Assembly (NCBI GenBank): GCA_963724385.1 | Contig: CAVRUJ010000001.1 | Span: 558,001-622,000 of the forward strand | Direction of reading: 5' to 3' | Length of the DNA stretch: 64,000 bases | Source: DASXQK01 sp963724385 | GTDB taxonomy: Bacteria; Pseudomonadota; Alphaproteobacteria; Dongiales; Dongiaceae | Shown: positions 44,306 through 52,331 of the stretch, one piece after another | Numbering within the stretch: the first letter of the stretch is position 1 | Layout of the letters: each line of letters begins with the position of its first letter | Translations under genes and position numbers: made by a program | Notes under the pieces: model-generated | Seen by the model: only the letters and a program-made list of their open reading frames with translations | The model's database searches: none | What the model was told of the DNA's origin: nothing

Positions 44306-44353
44306 AGCCTGAACGTCTCAAGCGCACTCAGCTTGAGACGTGAATCAGGCTTT
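44304..44353. repeat. Two-step palindrome, copy A of the GATTCAC family
   Basis: Outer arms AAAGCCTGA (44304-44312) and TCAGGCTTT (44345-44353); inner arms ACGTCTCAAGC (44313-44323) and GCTTGAGACGT (44331-44341). It starts inside the TAA stop codon of the serine-hydrolase gene (44303-44305). Its reverse complement aligns over 50 nt with the element at 51318-51367. Confidence 0.8.
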
Positions 44354-44365
44354 AATCTGTTGAAG

Positions 44366-44417
44366 TAGAGCAAGATTCACGGGTCAGCTTAACGCTAGCT
44401 GACCCGATCTTGCTCTA
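44366..44417. repeat. Two-step palindrome, copy B of the GATTCAC family
   Basis: Outer arms TAGAGCAAGAT (44366-44376) and ATCTTGCTCTA (44407-44417); inner arms GGGTCAGCT (44381-44389) and AGCTGACCC (44397-44405). The last three bases are the TAG stop of the minus-strand response regulator. Termini match the element at 6101-6140, and the internal GATTCAC matches copy A. Confidence 0.8.
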
Positions 44418-44795
44418 TGGCGCGCTCGGCGCCTTCAGGATGCGATCGACTTCGCCCAGGATACGCTCCTTGGGGTCGAGCTTGCGCAGGATGACGGCAG
44501 CACCGAGCTTGCGCGCCATGTCGAGAACATCGACATCATAGAAGGCGCCGCCGCCGGAAACGGCGACGATCTTCACGTGATTGTCGACGGCCCTGAGCGC
44601 GCGGATCACCTCGCCGCCATCCATGCCCGGCATGAAGATGTCGGTTACGACCACGTCGGGACGGAACTGGCGATAGAGTTCCACTGCTTCGCGCCCGTCC
44701 TCGGTCTCCAGCACCTGGTGCCCGCCATCCTCGAGGATGCGGCGAATGACACCCCGATAGAATCCGTCGTCGTCGATCACGAGTATGAGGGCCAC
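44415..44795 (-). CDS. Single-domain response regulator
   Basis: 126-aa receiver with a GTG start at 44795; GGGAGAGGCAGG precedes it by about 4 nt, while an earlier ATG at 44876 adds a non-conserved tail. Receiver residues: acidic cluster IDDD (residues 7-10), phospho-acceptor Asp52 (VVVTDIFMPGMDGGE), Ser switch (VAVSGGG) and Lys in ILRKLDP. There is no output domain, and the form (ILVIDDDGFYRGVIRRILE) is common for CheY-like regulators in alphaproteobacteria. It lies 162 nt downstream of an Hpt protein on the same strand, suggesting a phosphorelay pair. Confidence 0.9.
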   Translation of the reverse strand: MALILVIDDDGFYRGVIRRILEDGGHQVLETEDGREAVELYRQFRPDVVVTDIFMPGMDGGEVIRALRAVDNHVKIVAVSGGGAFYDVDVLDMARKLGAAVILRKLDPKERILGEVDRILKAPSAP

Positions 44796-44957
44796 GGCCC
44801 CTGCCTCTCCCGGATGGAACCTCCGCCAGCCGGGGAAGTCCGGATGGGTGTGGCTGCTGCAGCGCAATACGCCCATCCCTGACGCAGCCGGCGTCCGGCC
44901 GGCAGCTTAGCACGGTCTCAAGGGGAGCCGCACCTATAGGTCTGTATCGAGAACGGC

Positions 44958-45347
44958 TCAGCCGGCGGCTGGGCGCAGGAAGGCCCGGGCGGCCAGTTCG
45001 ATCTCGCTCATCAGGCCGTCCAGCTGGGGAACCAGGGCTTCGATGGCGGACCAGTTCCCCGAACGGCCAGCCGCCTCCAACTGGCTGCAAACCTCGACCA
45101 GACGGTGGGCGCCGACGACGCAGCCCGAGCCTTTCAGTTTGTGGCTGGCCTGGCGGACCTGTTCGGGAACGGCGCTGGCGACCGCGGCGCGGATCTCGGC
45201 AATCCCCAAATGCGCCGCCGGGATGAACTCGGCCACGACCTCGCTGATCAACTCGGGGTCGTCGCCAAGGGTTCTGCGCAGAACCGCGCCGTCCATGGCA
45301 AGTCGCGGACCGCCGAGCGAACCTGCCGCGTCATGCTGGACGGTCAT
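44958..45347 (-). CDS. Histidine phosphotransfer (Hpt) protein
   Basis: 129 aa, a stand-alone four-helix Hpt domain. The phospho-histidine is His69 in ASHKLKGSGCVVGA, the standard HxxKGS motif. Helix pattern DDPELISEVVAEFIPAA precedes it, and LVEVCSQLEAAGRSGNW follows. A good ribosome site (GGGAAGG about 5 nt before the ATG) supports the start. It would shuttle phosphate between a hybrid kinase encoded elsewhere and a receiver, probably the one encoded downstream. The leader region contains AT-rich palindromes of possible regulatory value. Confidence 0.92.
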   Translation of the reverse strand: MTVQHDAAGSLGGPRLAMDGAVLRRTLGDDPELISEVVAEFIPAAHLGIAEIRAAVASAVPEQVRQASHKLKGSGCVVGAHRLVEVCSQLEAAGRSGNWSAIEALVPQLDGLMSEIELAARAFLRPAAG

Positions 45348-45452
45348 AAACCTTCCCAGATATGGAGTTTATTCATTGATTGGAAGGATAATTGCTTGAC
45401 CATCGGCGCGCAACCGGATCGTTGCCCCAGATGAAAGTACCATGAAAATCCC

Positions 45453-45468
45453 TTGGCTCTCCAGCCAA
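45453..45468 (-). promoter_or_regulatory. Hairpin with GGAG loop in the Hpt leader
   Basis: On the minus strand TTGGCT-GGAG-AGCCAA forms a 6-bp stem exposing GGA in the loop, the arrangement favoured by CsrA/RsmA proteins. It lies about 106 nt upstream of the Hpt start codon. One site only, so the role is speculative. Confidence 0.3.
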
Positions 45469-45509
45469 AACGACGATTCTCTAAAGGCGTCGGACGTTGG
45501 GTAGAATTG

Positions 45510-45524
45510 TAGTATTTAATACTA
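45510..45524. promoter_or_regulatory. AT-rich palindrome TAGTATT-T-AATACTA
   Basis: A 15-nt sequence with perfect 7-nt arms in an otherwise GC-rich genome, about 165 nt upstream of the Hpt start. It looks like an operator for a dimeric regulator. The binding protein is unknown. Confidence 0.4.
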
Positions 45525-46084
45525 ATAAGCGCGATATTGCGACCTCGATGCGAGGCGGCCGACGATTCGGTGTACAGGCCAAGAGGCCGAATGCGAGCAG
45601 GACAAGGCATGGGGTTCCTGCCGCCGGGGCCATTGCTTCGCGCCAAAGCATCAAAACGCCGTGATCAGAAATGCCGTTGGCCGCTGCGCGAGCCACCATT
45701 TCGGGAGCCCGCGCAGTCATGCCGGCGACGCGAGTGGTGCGACTCGGCGGAAGTACTGGCGACGGCGAGGCTTGCATGATCCACCCCCAGGGCGCTTCGG
45801 TGACTGGTGAGCGCAGCTAGAGCGTCCCAGCTTTGAGACTGTTCTTGTCATCGACATATAACTGTAACATTCTCCCCGTAGCGTCCGGCTTGCGTTCGGT
45901 GTGAGGGGCCTAGTCCGAAACAGGTCTTGGCGGCCGGCGGGTGGGTAGTCCGGCCGCAAAAGCAGACCCTTCAGGAAATTCGCCGCGACCAAGCGGGGCG
46001 CGGAGCACCGGAAACTTGCGCGACGGCCCGGCGCGGTGCGCCGGAACACTTGGGAACTGCATATTCATGGACGGGAGACAGGCG

Positions 46085-47188
46085 ATGACACGCAAATGGT
46101 TGAGCATGATTCCAATTTCGGCCCTGGCAATCCTGGCATCGACGGGCTTCGCCAGCGCCCAATCGATGGACCAGATCGTGGCCGGAGCGAAGAGCGAGGG
46201 CCAGCTGACGGTAATCGCGCTTCCCCACGACTGGTGCGGCTACGGCGCGGTGATCGACGCCTTCAAGGCGAAGTACGGCCTCGCCGTCAATGAGCTCAAC
46301 CCCGACGCCGGCTCGGGCGATGAAGTCGAGGCGATCAAGGCGAACAAGGGCAACACGGGTCCGCAGGCGCCCGACGTGATCGACGTCGGCCTCTCCTTCG
46401 GCCCCTCGGCCAAAGCGGATGGCCTCATCCAGCCCTACAAGGTCTCGACCTGGAGCACGATTCCCGACAGCGCCAAGGATGCCGACGGCTATTGGTACGG
46501 CGACTACTACGGCGTGCTGGCCTTCGAGGTGAATACCGACATCGTCAAGAAGGTTCCGACGGACTGGGCCGATCTGCAGGCCGCCGACTACAAGAACTCG
46601 ATCGCGCTGGCCGGCGACCCGCGTACCTCGAACCAGGCCATCCAGGGCGTGTTCGCCGCCGGTCTCTCGGCCGCGGGCGGCAACATCGACCAGGCCGGCG
46701 ACGCCGGTTTGAAGTTCTTCGCCGATCTCAACAAGTCCGGCAATTTCGTGCCGACGATCGGCAAGGCGGCATCGCTCGCCCAGGGCGCCACCCCGATCAT
46801 CCTGCGCTGGGACTACAATGCGCTCGCCGACCGCGACACCCTCAAGGGCAACCCCAATGTCCAGGTCATCGTCCCGAAGACGGGCGTCGTGGCGGGTGTC
46901 TATATCCAGGCAATCAGCGCCTATGCGCCGCACCCGAACGCGGCCAAGCTGTGGATGGAGTACCTCTATTCGGACGAGGGCCAGCTCGGTTGGCTGAAGG
47001 GCTATTGCCACCCGATCCGCTTCAACGATCTCGCGAGCAGCAACAAGATTCCGGCCGACATGATGTCGGCCCTGCCGCCGGCGGACAACTATGCCAAGGC
47101 GGTGTTCCCGACCCTCGACCAGCAGGCTGCGGCCAAGGGCGTGATCACCAAGCAGTGGGACTCGGTGGTCGGCGCCAACGTAAAGTAG
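46085..47188 (+). CDS. ABC transporter substrate-binding protein (polyamine/iron type)
   Basis: 367 aa from the ATG at 46085, with GGGAGACAGG about 5 nt upstream; an in-frame ATG 18 nt earlier is less well placed. A signal peptide runs to FASAQS (about residue 25). The mature protein begins MDQIVAGAKSEGQLTVIALP, the usual family-1 solute-binding start. YGVLAFEVNTDIVKKVPTDWADL and QGATPIILRWDYNALADRD line the ligand cleft. It resembles the spermidine/putrescine and ferric-iron binding proteins, without the tyrosine ligands of iron binders being obvious. Heads a four-gene importer operon. Confidence 0.88.
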   Translation: MTRKWLSMIPISALAILASTGFASAQSMDQIVAGAKSEGQLTVIALPHDWCGYGAVIDAFKAKYGLAVNELNPDAGSGDEVEAIKANKGNTGPQAPDVIDVGLSFGPSAKADGLIQPYKVSTWSTIPDSAKDADGYWYGDYYGVLAFEVNTDIVKKVPTDWADLQAADYKNSIALAGDPRTSNQAIQGVFAAGLSAAGGNIDQAGDAGLKFFADLNKSGNFVPTIGKAASLAQGATPIILRWDYNALADRDTLKGNPNVQVIVPKTGVVAGVYIQAISAYAPHPNAAKLWMEYLYSDEGQLGWLKGYCHPIRFNDLASSNKIPADMMSALPPADNYAKAVFPTLDQQAAAKGVITKQWDSVVGANVK

Positions 47189-47203
47189 TCTCGTCGTGAA
47201 CAT

Positions 47204-47252
47204 GGCCGCGTCGGGTCAATCCGGATCGCAGTTTCCGGATCCCGGCGCGGCC
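47204..47252 (+). terminator. Long imperfect hairpin after the binding-protein gene
   Basis: GGCCGCG-T-CGGG (47204-47214) pairs with CCCG-G-CGCGGCC (47241-47252). Inside it, TCCGGA (47220-47225) and TCCGGA (47234-47239) form a second step. No T-run. As in the peptide importer at 2.1 kb, it sits between binding-protein and permease genes and may set their ratio. Confidence 0.6.
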
Positions 47253-47266
47253 GTTTCCCGGTTCCG

Positions 47267-47285
47267 TTAGAGTCAGCTGCTCTAA
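47267..47285. repeat. Short palindrome TTAGAG(T)CAGCTGCTCTAA
   Basis: A 19-nt inverted repeat with one unpaired T. Its ends (TAGAG/CTCTA) and core (TCAGCT) match those of the 52-nt element at 44366-44417 without the intervening part, so it may be a shortened relative. It lies 28 nt before the permease start. Confidence 0.4.
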
Positions 47286-47313
47286 ACGCTCGAAGGGCGC
47301 GCAGGCAGATCCG

Positions 47314-48216
47314 ATGGCCCAACAGTCTCAAGTCGCGGCCGGCATGCCCCCGATCGCCCGGCTCCGGCCGAGCCAAGGTTTCCTGGTCTGGCTTGGCGTC
47401 GCGCCGTTCTTCGTCTTTGCCCTGATGTTCCTCATCCTGCCCACCGGCTACCTGCTGGTCGGTGCGTTCCAGGACCCGAACGGGAATTTCACCCTCGCCA
47501 ACCTCGGGGATCTGTTCCAGCCCTCGATCCTGAGCGCCTATTGGGTCAGCATCGAGGTGAGCGCCGCGTCTGCTATCGGCGGCGCCTTGGTCGGCTTCTT
47601 CCTCGCCTACGCGGCCGTGCTGGGCGGCCTGCCGGGATGGATCCGGCCGACGCTGATGACCTTCTGCGGCGTCGCCTCGAATTTCGCCGGCATCCCGCTG
47701 GCCTTCGCCTTTCTCGCCACGCTCGGCCGGGTCGGGCTGGTGACGACCCTGCTGATCAAATTCTTCGACTTCAACATCTACAGCACCGGCTTCAACCTGC
47801 TGAGCTTCTGGGGCCTGGCGCTCACGTACCTTTATTTCCAGATCCCGCTCATGGTGCTGATCCTCACGCCCGCGCTCGACGGCCTGAAGCGCGAGTGGCG
47901 CGAGGCGTCGGCCATCCTGGGCGCCAGCACCTGGCAGTATTGGCGCTACGTCGCGCTGCCGGTGCTGTGGCCCAGCATCTTGGGAACGACCCTGCTGCTG
48001 TTCGCCAATGCCTTCGGGGCGATCGCCACCGCCTATGGCCTCACCGGCAGCTCGCTCAACATCGTCACCATCCTGCTCTATGCCCAGATTCGCGGCGACG
48101 TGCTGCACAACGAGAATCTCGGTTATGCGCTGGCGCTGGGCATGATCCTCATCACCGGGCTCTCCAACGCCGCCTATATCTGGCTGAGCGGCCGCGCGCG
48201 CAGGGGGCTTGGATGA
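47314..48216 (+). CDS. ABC transporter permease (PotB-like)
   Basis: 300 aa inner-membrane permease. After a cytoplasmic N-terminus the first span (FLVWLGVAPFFVFALMFLILP) leads to a large periplasmic loop and five more spans. The EAA motif is WREASAILGASTWQYWRYVALPVLW (about residues 205-229). LTYLYFQIPLMVLILTPALDGLK is typical of PotB-like permeases. It overlaps the second permease gene by ATGA (48213-48216). Confidence 0.9.
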   Translation: MAQQSQVAAGMPPIARLRPSQGFLVWLGVAPFFVFALMFLILPTGYLLVGAFQDPNGNFTLANLGDLFQPSILSAYWVSIEVSAASAIGGALVGFFLAYAAVLGGLPGWIRPTLMTFCGVASNFAGIPLAFAFLATLGRVGLVTTLLIKFFDFNIYSTGFNLLSFWGLALTYLYFQIPLMVLILTPALDGLKREWREASAILGASTWQYWRYVALPVLWPSILGTTLLLFANAFGAIATAYGLTGSSLNIVTILLYAQIRGDVLHNENLGYALALGMILITGLSNAAYIWLSGRARRGLG

Positions 48217-49016
48217 AGCAATCCAAGATCGGAGCCTGGATCGCGCTCGTCGTCGGTGCGCTCTATTTCGTGGTGCCGCTCATCGGCACCTTCGAGTTCT
48301 CGCTGCGCATGCGCCGGGGCGCCTACAGCTTCGATGCCTATCGCGTCGTGCTGACCGATCCGCGCTTCCAGGCGACCTTCGGCTATTCGACCGTGCTTGC
48401 CTTTGCGACGATCGTGGTCGGCGTCGTCCTCGTCGTGCCGACGGCCTACTGGATCCAGCTCCGCCTGCCGCGCTTGCGGCCGATCGTCGAATTCATCACC
48501 CTGCTGCCGCTGGTCATCCCGGCGATCGTGCTGGTCTTCGGCTATTTGCGCATCTATGGCAGTTCCTCCTTGCTGCCGATGACGTCCAACGAGCGGGCGA
48601 CCGACGTGCTGCTGATGTTCAGCTACGTCACGCTTGCCTTGCCTTACATGTATCGGGCGGTCGATACGGGCCTGAGGTCGATCGACGTGCGGACCCTGAC
48701 CGAGGCCGCCGAAAGCCTGGGCGCCGGCTGGGCCACGATCCTCTTCAAGGTGATCTTTCCCAACGTCCGTGTGGCCGTACTGAGCGGCGCCTTCCTCACC
48801 TTCGCCATCGTGATCGGCGAGTTCACCATGGCGAGCCTCCTGGATCGGCCGGCCTTCGGGCCCTATCTGCAGTTGATCGGCGCCAACCGGGCCTATGAGC
48901 CGTCGGCGCTGGCCATCATCGCCTTCATCGTAACCTGGGCCTGCATGGGGCTCTTGCAGGTCTTCGGGCGCGGCACCAAGGCCCTGGCGGCGCCGGCGCC
49001 GGGCCGCGTCAAGTGA
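48213..49016 (+). CDS. ABC transporter permease (PotC-like)
   Basis: 267 aa from the ATG at 48213, overlapping the upstream permease stop; the longer open frame upstream is not used. About six spans; the EAA motif is LTEAAESLGAGWATILFKVIFPN (about residues 160-182), followed by FLTFAIVIGEFTMASLL, strongly PotC-like. With its partner it forms the translocation path energised by the ATPase encoded 12 nt downstream. Confidence 0.9.
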   Translation: MKQSKIGAWIALVVGALYFVVPLIGTFEFSLRMRRGAYSFDAYRVVLTDPRFQATFGYSTVLAFATIVVGVVLVVPTAYWIQLRLPRLRPIVEFITLLPLVIPAIVLVFGYLRIYGSSSLLPMTSNERATDVLLMFSYVTLALPYMYRAVDTGLRSIDVRTLTEAAESLGAGWATILFKVIFPNVRVAVLSGAFLTFAIVIGEFTMASLLDRPAFGPYLQLIGANRAYEPSALAIIAFIVTWACMGLLQVFGRGTKALAAPAPGRVK

Positions 49017-49028
49017 ACGGGAGCGGAC

Positions 49029-50102
49029 ATGGCCTTCCTTGAAATCGAAAGCGTGCGCAAATCCTTCGGGGCTCAGCACGTGGTCCAGAACTTCGATCTT
49101 GCGATCAAGCGGGGTGAGTTCGTCTCTTTCTTGGGGCCCAGCGGCTGCGGCAAGACGACGACGCTGCGCATGGTCGCCGGTTTCGAAGCGCCGAGCGCGG
49201 GAAAGATCCGGATCGACGACAAGGACGTCACGCAGCTCAGGCCCAACCAGCGCCATGTCGGCATGGTGTTCCAGTCCTACGCCCTGTTTCCCAACATGAC
49301 CGTCGCCGACAACGTCGGCTTCGGCCTCAAGGTGGCCAAGAAGCCGGCCGCGGAGATCCGTCCCCGGGTCGAGGAGATGCTGCGGCTCATCAAGCTGCCG
49401 GCGCTGGGCTCGCGTTATCCCTCGCAGCTCTCCGGCGGCCAGCAACAGCGCGTGGCACTCGCACGCGCTCTCGCCGTCAAACCCCAGGTGCTGCTGCTGG
49501 ACGAACCGCTCTCGGCCCTCGACGCCAAGATCCGCGTATCGCTGCGCGAGGAGATCCGGACGGTCCAGCGGGAGCTCGGGATCACGACCGTCTACGTCAC
49601 CCACGACCAGGAAGAGGCGCTGTCGATGTCCGACCGCATCGTGGTCATGAACGAGGGAAAGGTCGAGCAGATCGGCACGCCCTTCGAGATCTACAATTTC
49701 CCGCGCACGCGCTTCGTCGCCTCCTTCGTGGGAACCCTCAACATCATGCGCGGCCGGGTCGTCGACCCGGCGGCCGGCAAGATCGAGGTGGACGGGCAGC
49801 CGATCGTAGCCGCGCAAGGGGTGGCGGGCGCCCAGGCGGGGGAGCAGCGCGCCGTGGCATTGCGGCCCGAGGCGGTGACGCTGGATCAGGCAACGGGAGA
49901 TCGCAACCGGATGCAGGGCCTGATCGAGGAAGTGAGCTTCCTCGGTGCCGTCGTACGCATCCGCGTGCGCTTCAAGGAGAGCGCCATATCTCTCGACACA
50001 TTCAACAACCCCAACGTCCCGCCGCCCGGGCGCGGCCAGCCGGCCACCGTCAGCTTCGCGCGAGCCGACCTCCTCGTTCTTGAAGGCGCGCCGGGGGCGT
50101 GA
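49029..50102 (+). CDS. ABC transporter ATP-binding protein (PotA-like)
   Basis: 357 aa. Walker A GPSGCGKTT (about 37-45), Q-loop VFQSYALFPNM, signature LSGGQQQRV, Walker B VLLLDEPLSALD and switch His YVTHDQEEAL are intact. The C-terminal region (about 240-357) is a TOBE domain containing ALRPEAVTLD, as in polyamine and iron importers. A GGGAGCGGAC ribosome site precedes the ATG. Last gene of the operon; it converges on the PLP-enzyme gene. Confidence 0.92.
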   Translation: MAFLEIESVRKSFGAQHVVQNFDLAIKRGEFVSFLGPSGCGKTTTLRMVAGFEAPSAGKIRIDDKDVTQLRPNQRHVGMVFQSYALFPNMTVADNVGFGLKVAKKPAAEIRPRVEEMLRLIKLPALGSRYPSQLSGGQQQRVALARALAVKPQVLLLDEPLSALDAKIRVSLREEIRTVQRELGITTVYVTHDQEEALSMSDRIVVMNEGKVEQIGTPFEIYNFPRTRFVASFVGTLNIMRGRVVDPAAGKIEVDGQPIVAAQGVAGAQAGEQRAVALRPEAVTLDQATGDRNRMQGLIEEVSFLGAVVRIRVRFKESAISLDTFNNPNVPPPGRGQPATVSFARADLLVLEGAPGA

Positions 50103-50156
50103 AGGACGCTGCGCCGGCCTGGACGCGCCGCCCTCGCTTGCCGGGCCGGGAAATCC

Positions 50157-51137
50157 TCAGGTGTAGTCGTATGGAAAGAGCGTGTCGGCGAATGTCGTGA
50201 TGGCGACAATCGAGCCTTCCCGGTCGCACAGACTGTCGAGACTGTCCGTTTCTGCCAGCTCCAACAGATAGTGGCTGAGAGTGGCGAGGGCCGCGCCCGA
50301 GCTTGGGCCAGCGTGAATCCCTGCTCTATGCAGCTCGATGCTGACTGCCTGGGCAACGCGCGCATCGATCCGGCGCTTGTGGTCGGCCAACTCCTGCCAC
50401 GGAAAGCTGACCTCCTTGAGCCGCCGGCTGTCGCGCGTACCGTCGATGTTCTGCTCGAGATAGGGCATGGTGGCGATCGCCTTGAGGCTCGGGTTCTGTT
50501 TCTTGAAGTAGCCGCCAAGTCCCATGATGGTACCGGTCGTGCCGACCGCCGAGACGAAAATCGAGGCATGTCCGCCGGTCTGCCGCCAGAACTCCGGGGC
50601 TATGAGCGTGGCGTAGCTCTCGGGGTTCCATGGGTTGCCGTACTGGTTGAGATGAACGCCTCCCACCCGTTCGGCGTAGAGGCGGGCCAATTCGGTCGTC
50701 GGCGCGGGCTGTGTGAGGTTGAGCAATTTGGTGACCTCGCCCTCCTTTAGGATCTGAGTGCCCTGCCGGCGAAGAGCGAGCAGTTTGCCTTCGGGCAGCT
50801 TGTCGGAAACGATCGCCGCCACCCTGACGCCGTAGCGCCGAGCGCAGAAAGCGAGCGAATCCCCGAAGTTGCCGGAGGTGGCCTCGACCACCGTCTGTCC
50901 CCTTTGGCAGAGGCCCGTCTCGCTTGCCCGCCTCAGCATGTAGCTCGCGGGTATGTATTTGATGTTGCCTGTCGGCGTGTGGTAGCCGGCTAGCGCATAG
51001 ATGCGGATCTTCCGATCGCGGACCGGTGGCGGAATGAATTCTCGCGGAAGCTCCAGCACGGGGATGCGAAAATCCTCGACCTGGATTTCGAAAGCAGGGT
51101 CGGGCTCCATGTTGAATGGAGGCATCGTTCGGTCCAT
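50157..51137 (-). CDS. PLP-dependent cysteine-synthase-family protein
   Basis: 326 aa fold-type II PLP enzyme. The start at 51137 is firm: AGGAGTAGAAG lies directly before it. Schiff-base lysine is Lys60 in PTGNIKYIPASYML, substrate loop EATSGNFGDSLA and phosphate-binding GTTGTIMGLGG. The segment GPSSGAALATLSHYL fits the cysteine synthase/cystathionine beta-synthase group. The loop reads SGNFGDS instead of the common SGNTG, and the N-terminus (about 1-45) is unlike CysK. A specialised beta-replacement enzyme, or a diaminopropionate- or threonine-type activity, is therefore as likely as housekeeping cysteine synthesis. It stands alone. Confidence 0.85.
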   Translation of the reverse strand: MDRTMPPFNMEPDPAFEIQVEDFRIPVLELPREFIPPPVRDRKIRIYALAGYHTPTGNIKYIPASYMLRRASETGLCQRGQTVVEATSGNFGDSLAFCARRYGVRVAAIVSDKLPEGKLLALRRQGTQILKEGEVTKLLNLTQPAPTTELARLYAERVGGVHLNQYGNPWNPESYATLIAPEFWRQTGGHASIFVSAVGTTGTIMGLGGYFKKQNPSLKAIATMPYLEQNIDGTRDSRRLKEVSFPWQELADHKRRIDARVAQAVSIELHRAGIHAGPSSGAALATLSHYLLELAETDSLDSLCDREGSIVAITTFADTLFPYDYT

Positions 51138-51317
51138 CTTCTACTCCTCAATCGCGGCCTCTCGGCGCTGGCAAAGACCGGCAATCTCCACGCCCGGCGT
51201 TCGATCCGCACCCAACCGTTCTTCGAAACGGTCGCTGGGGCAACCTCATCGGACTACTCTATACGCACGCGCCGTTCACTCGGTGCGACTGAATGTCCGG
51301 CTCCATATGTTTAGATT

Positions 51318-51367
51318 AGAGCCCGATTCACCTCTCAAGCTAACTGTGCTGGAGACGCTCGGGCATT
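51318..51367. repeat. Degenerate palindrome, copy C of the GATTCAC family
   Basis: A 50-nt element that aligns without gaps to the reverse complement of 44304-44353 at about three positions in four, sharing GATTCAC and CTCAAGCT. Its right end overlaps the TAA stop (51366-51368) of the minus-strand EamA gene. Pairing is weaker than in copies A and B. Confidence 0.65.
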
Positions 51368-52250
51368 ACCGCCCGCGAGCAACGACGACCCCGGCCAGGA
51401 TCAATCCGGTCGCCAGGCCGAGGGCAAGCGTCGGCCTTTCATCGAGCAGCAGAAAGGCCAAGCCCAAGCCTGAAAGCGGCTGCAGGAACTGGATTGTCCC
51501 CATCCGGGCGATGCCGCCGCGAGCCAGGGACCAATACCAGCCGACGTAGCCGACGATGGACGTGAGCCAGGCAAGGAACCCGATGGCCACCCAGGCTTCG
51601 AGGCGCGCCGCAGGCGGTGGCAGGCCGCCGGCCGGGGGCAGCAGCAAGGCGGCGGCAACCGCGGCGGCCGATATGCCCCAGAGCGTCGTCCCGAGGCTGG
51701 CATAACGCGCCTGGGTGAGGCGGGCGCCGGCCACATAGCCGGCCGAGGCGACCAGGCTTGCCAGTAGAACCAGGATGTCGCCCGGCAGCGACGCTCCGGC
51801 CTGGCCGGCCTGGCTGCGACCGGCGATGAGCAGCGCTTCTCCGGCAAAGGCGATCGCCGAACCCAGCCACCAGCGCCTCGGCAATGGGCGGCGCTCGACC
51901 GCAGCGGCGATGAGGCCGGTGAATATCGGCAGCACGGCGAGGATCAGGCCGCCATGCATGGCCGATGTCAGCCGTTGGCCGAAGGCGAAAATGATCGGAA
52001 AGCCGATGAAGCCGCAGAAGGCCGAAATGAGAAAGGGCGGCAGGCGGCGGCCGCGGGGAAGCTCGATGCGCAACAGCAAAGCCAACGGCGCCGCGACGAG
52101 CCCGCCGAGCAGCGTGCGATAGAGCCCGACCAGCAACGGATCGATATCCCGGGCGGCAAGCTTGGTGACGACCGGCGTGGCCCCCCACAGGACGACCACG
52201 GCAAGAGCGGTCGCGACCGGCAGCCAGCCCGATTCGCGGCTCCCTTCCAT
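51366..52250 (-). CDS. EamA/DMT-family transporter
   Basis: 294 aa with ten predicted membrane spans in two five-span EamA halves (about 10-140 and 150-290). Typical phrases are VVVLWGATPVVTKLAARDIDPLLVGLYRTLLGG in the first half and IARMGTIQFLQPLSGLGLAFLLLDERPT in the second, the latter a signature of the RhaT/EamA group. Inner-membrane exporter of a small metabolite, often an amino acid or nucleotide precursor; the substrate is unknown. It ends in a palindromic element. Confidence 0.88.
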   Translation of the reverse strand: MEGSRESGWLPVATALAVVVLWGATPVVTKLAARDIDPLLVGLYRTLLGGLVAAPLALLLRIELPRGRRLPPFLISAFCGFIGFPIIFAFGQRLTSAMHGGLILAVLPIFTGLIAAAVERRPLPRRWWLGSAIAFAGEALLIAGRSQAGQAGASLPGDILVLLASLVASAGYVAGARLTQARYASLGTTLWGISAAAVAAALLLPPAGGLPPPAARLEAWVAIGFLAWLTSIVGYVGWYWSLARGGIARMGTIQFLQPLSGLGLAFLLLDERPTLALGLATGLILAGVVVARGR

Positions 52251-52331
52251 GGCATGAGGGCGTAACCCAGCGGCCGTTTCATCGCAATGCGGCTAAGAGC
52301 AAGAACGGGCGGACTTGAGTGAGGCCGATCC

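Larger units (their letters stand above)
45348..46084. other. Long non-coding gap between Hpt gene and ABC operon
   Basis: Over 700 nt without a convincing gene; short open frames here lack ribosome sites or recognisable composition. The part at 45350-45545 is AT-rich against the GC-rich background and holds a GGAG-loop hairpin (45453-45468) and a TAGTATT/AATACTA palindrome (45510-45524). Nearer the binding-protein gene, GCGGCCGG (45930-45937) pairs with CCGGCCGC (45950-45957), a probable leader hairpin. Confidence 0.6.

Noticed and set aside
45481..45777. Minus-strand open frame of about 98 codons
   Set aside because: No ribosome site, no recognisable domain, and it runs through the AT-rich palindrome. 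Treated as non-coding.
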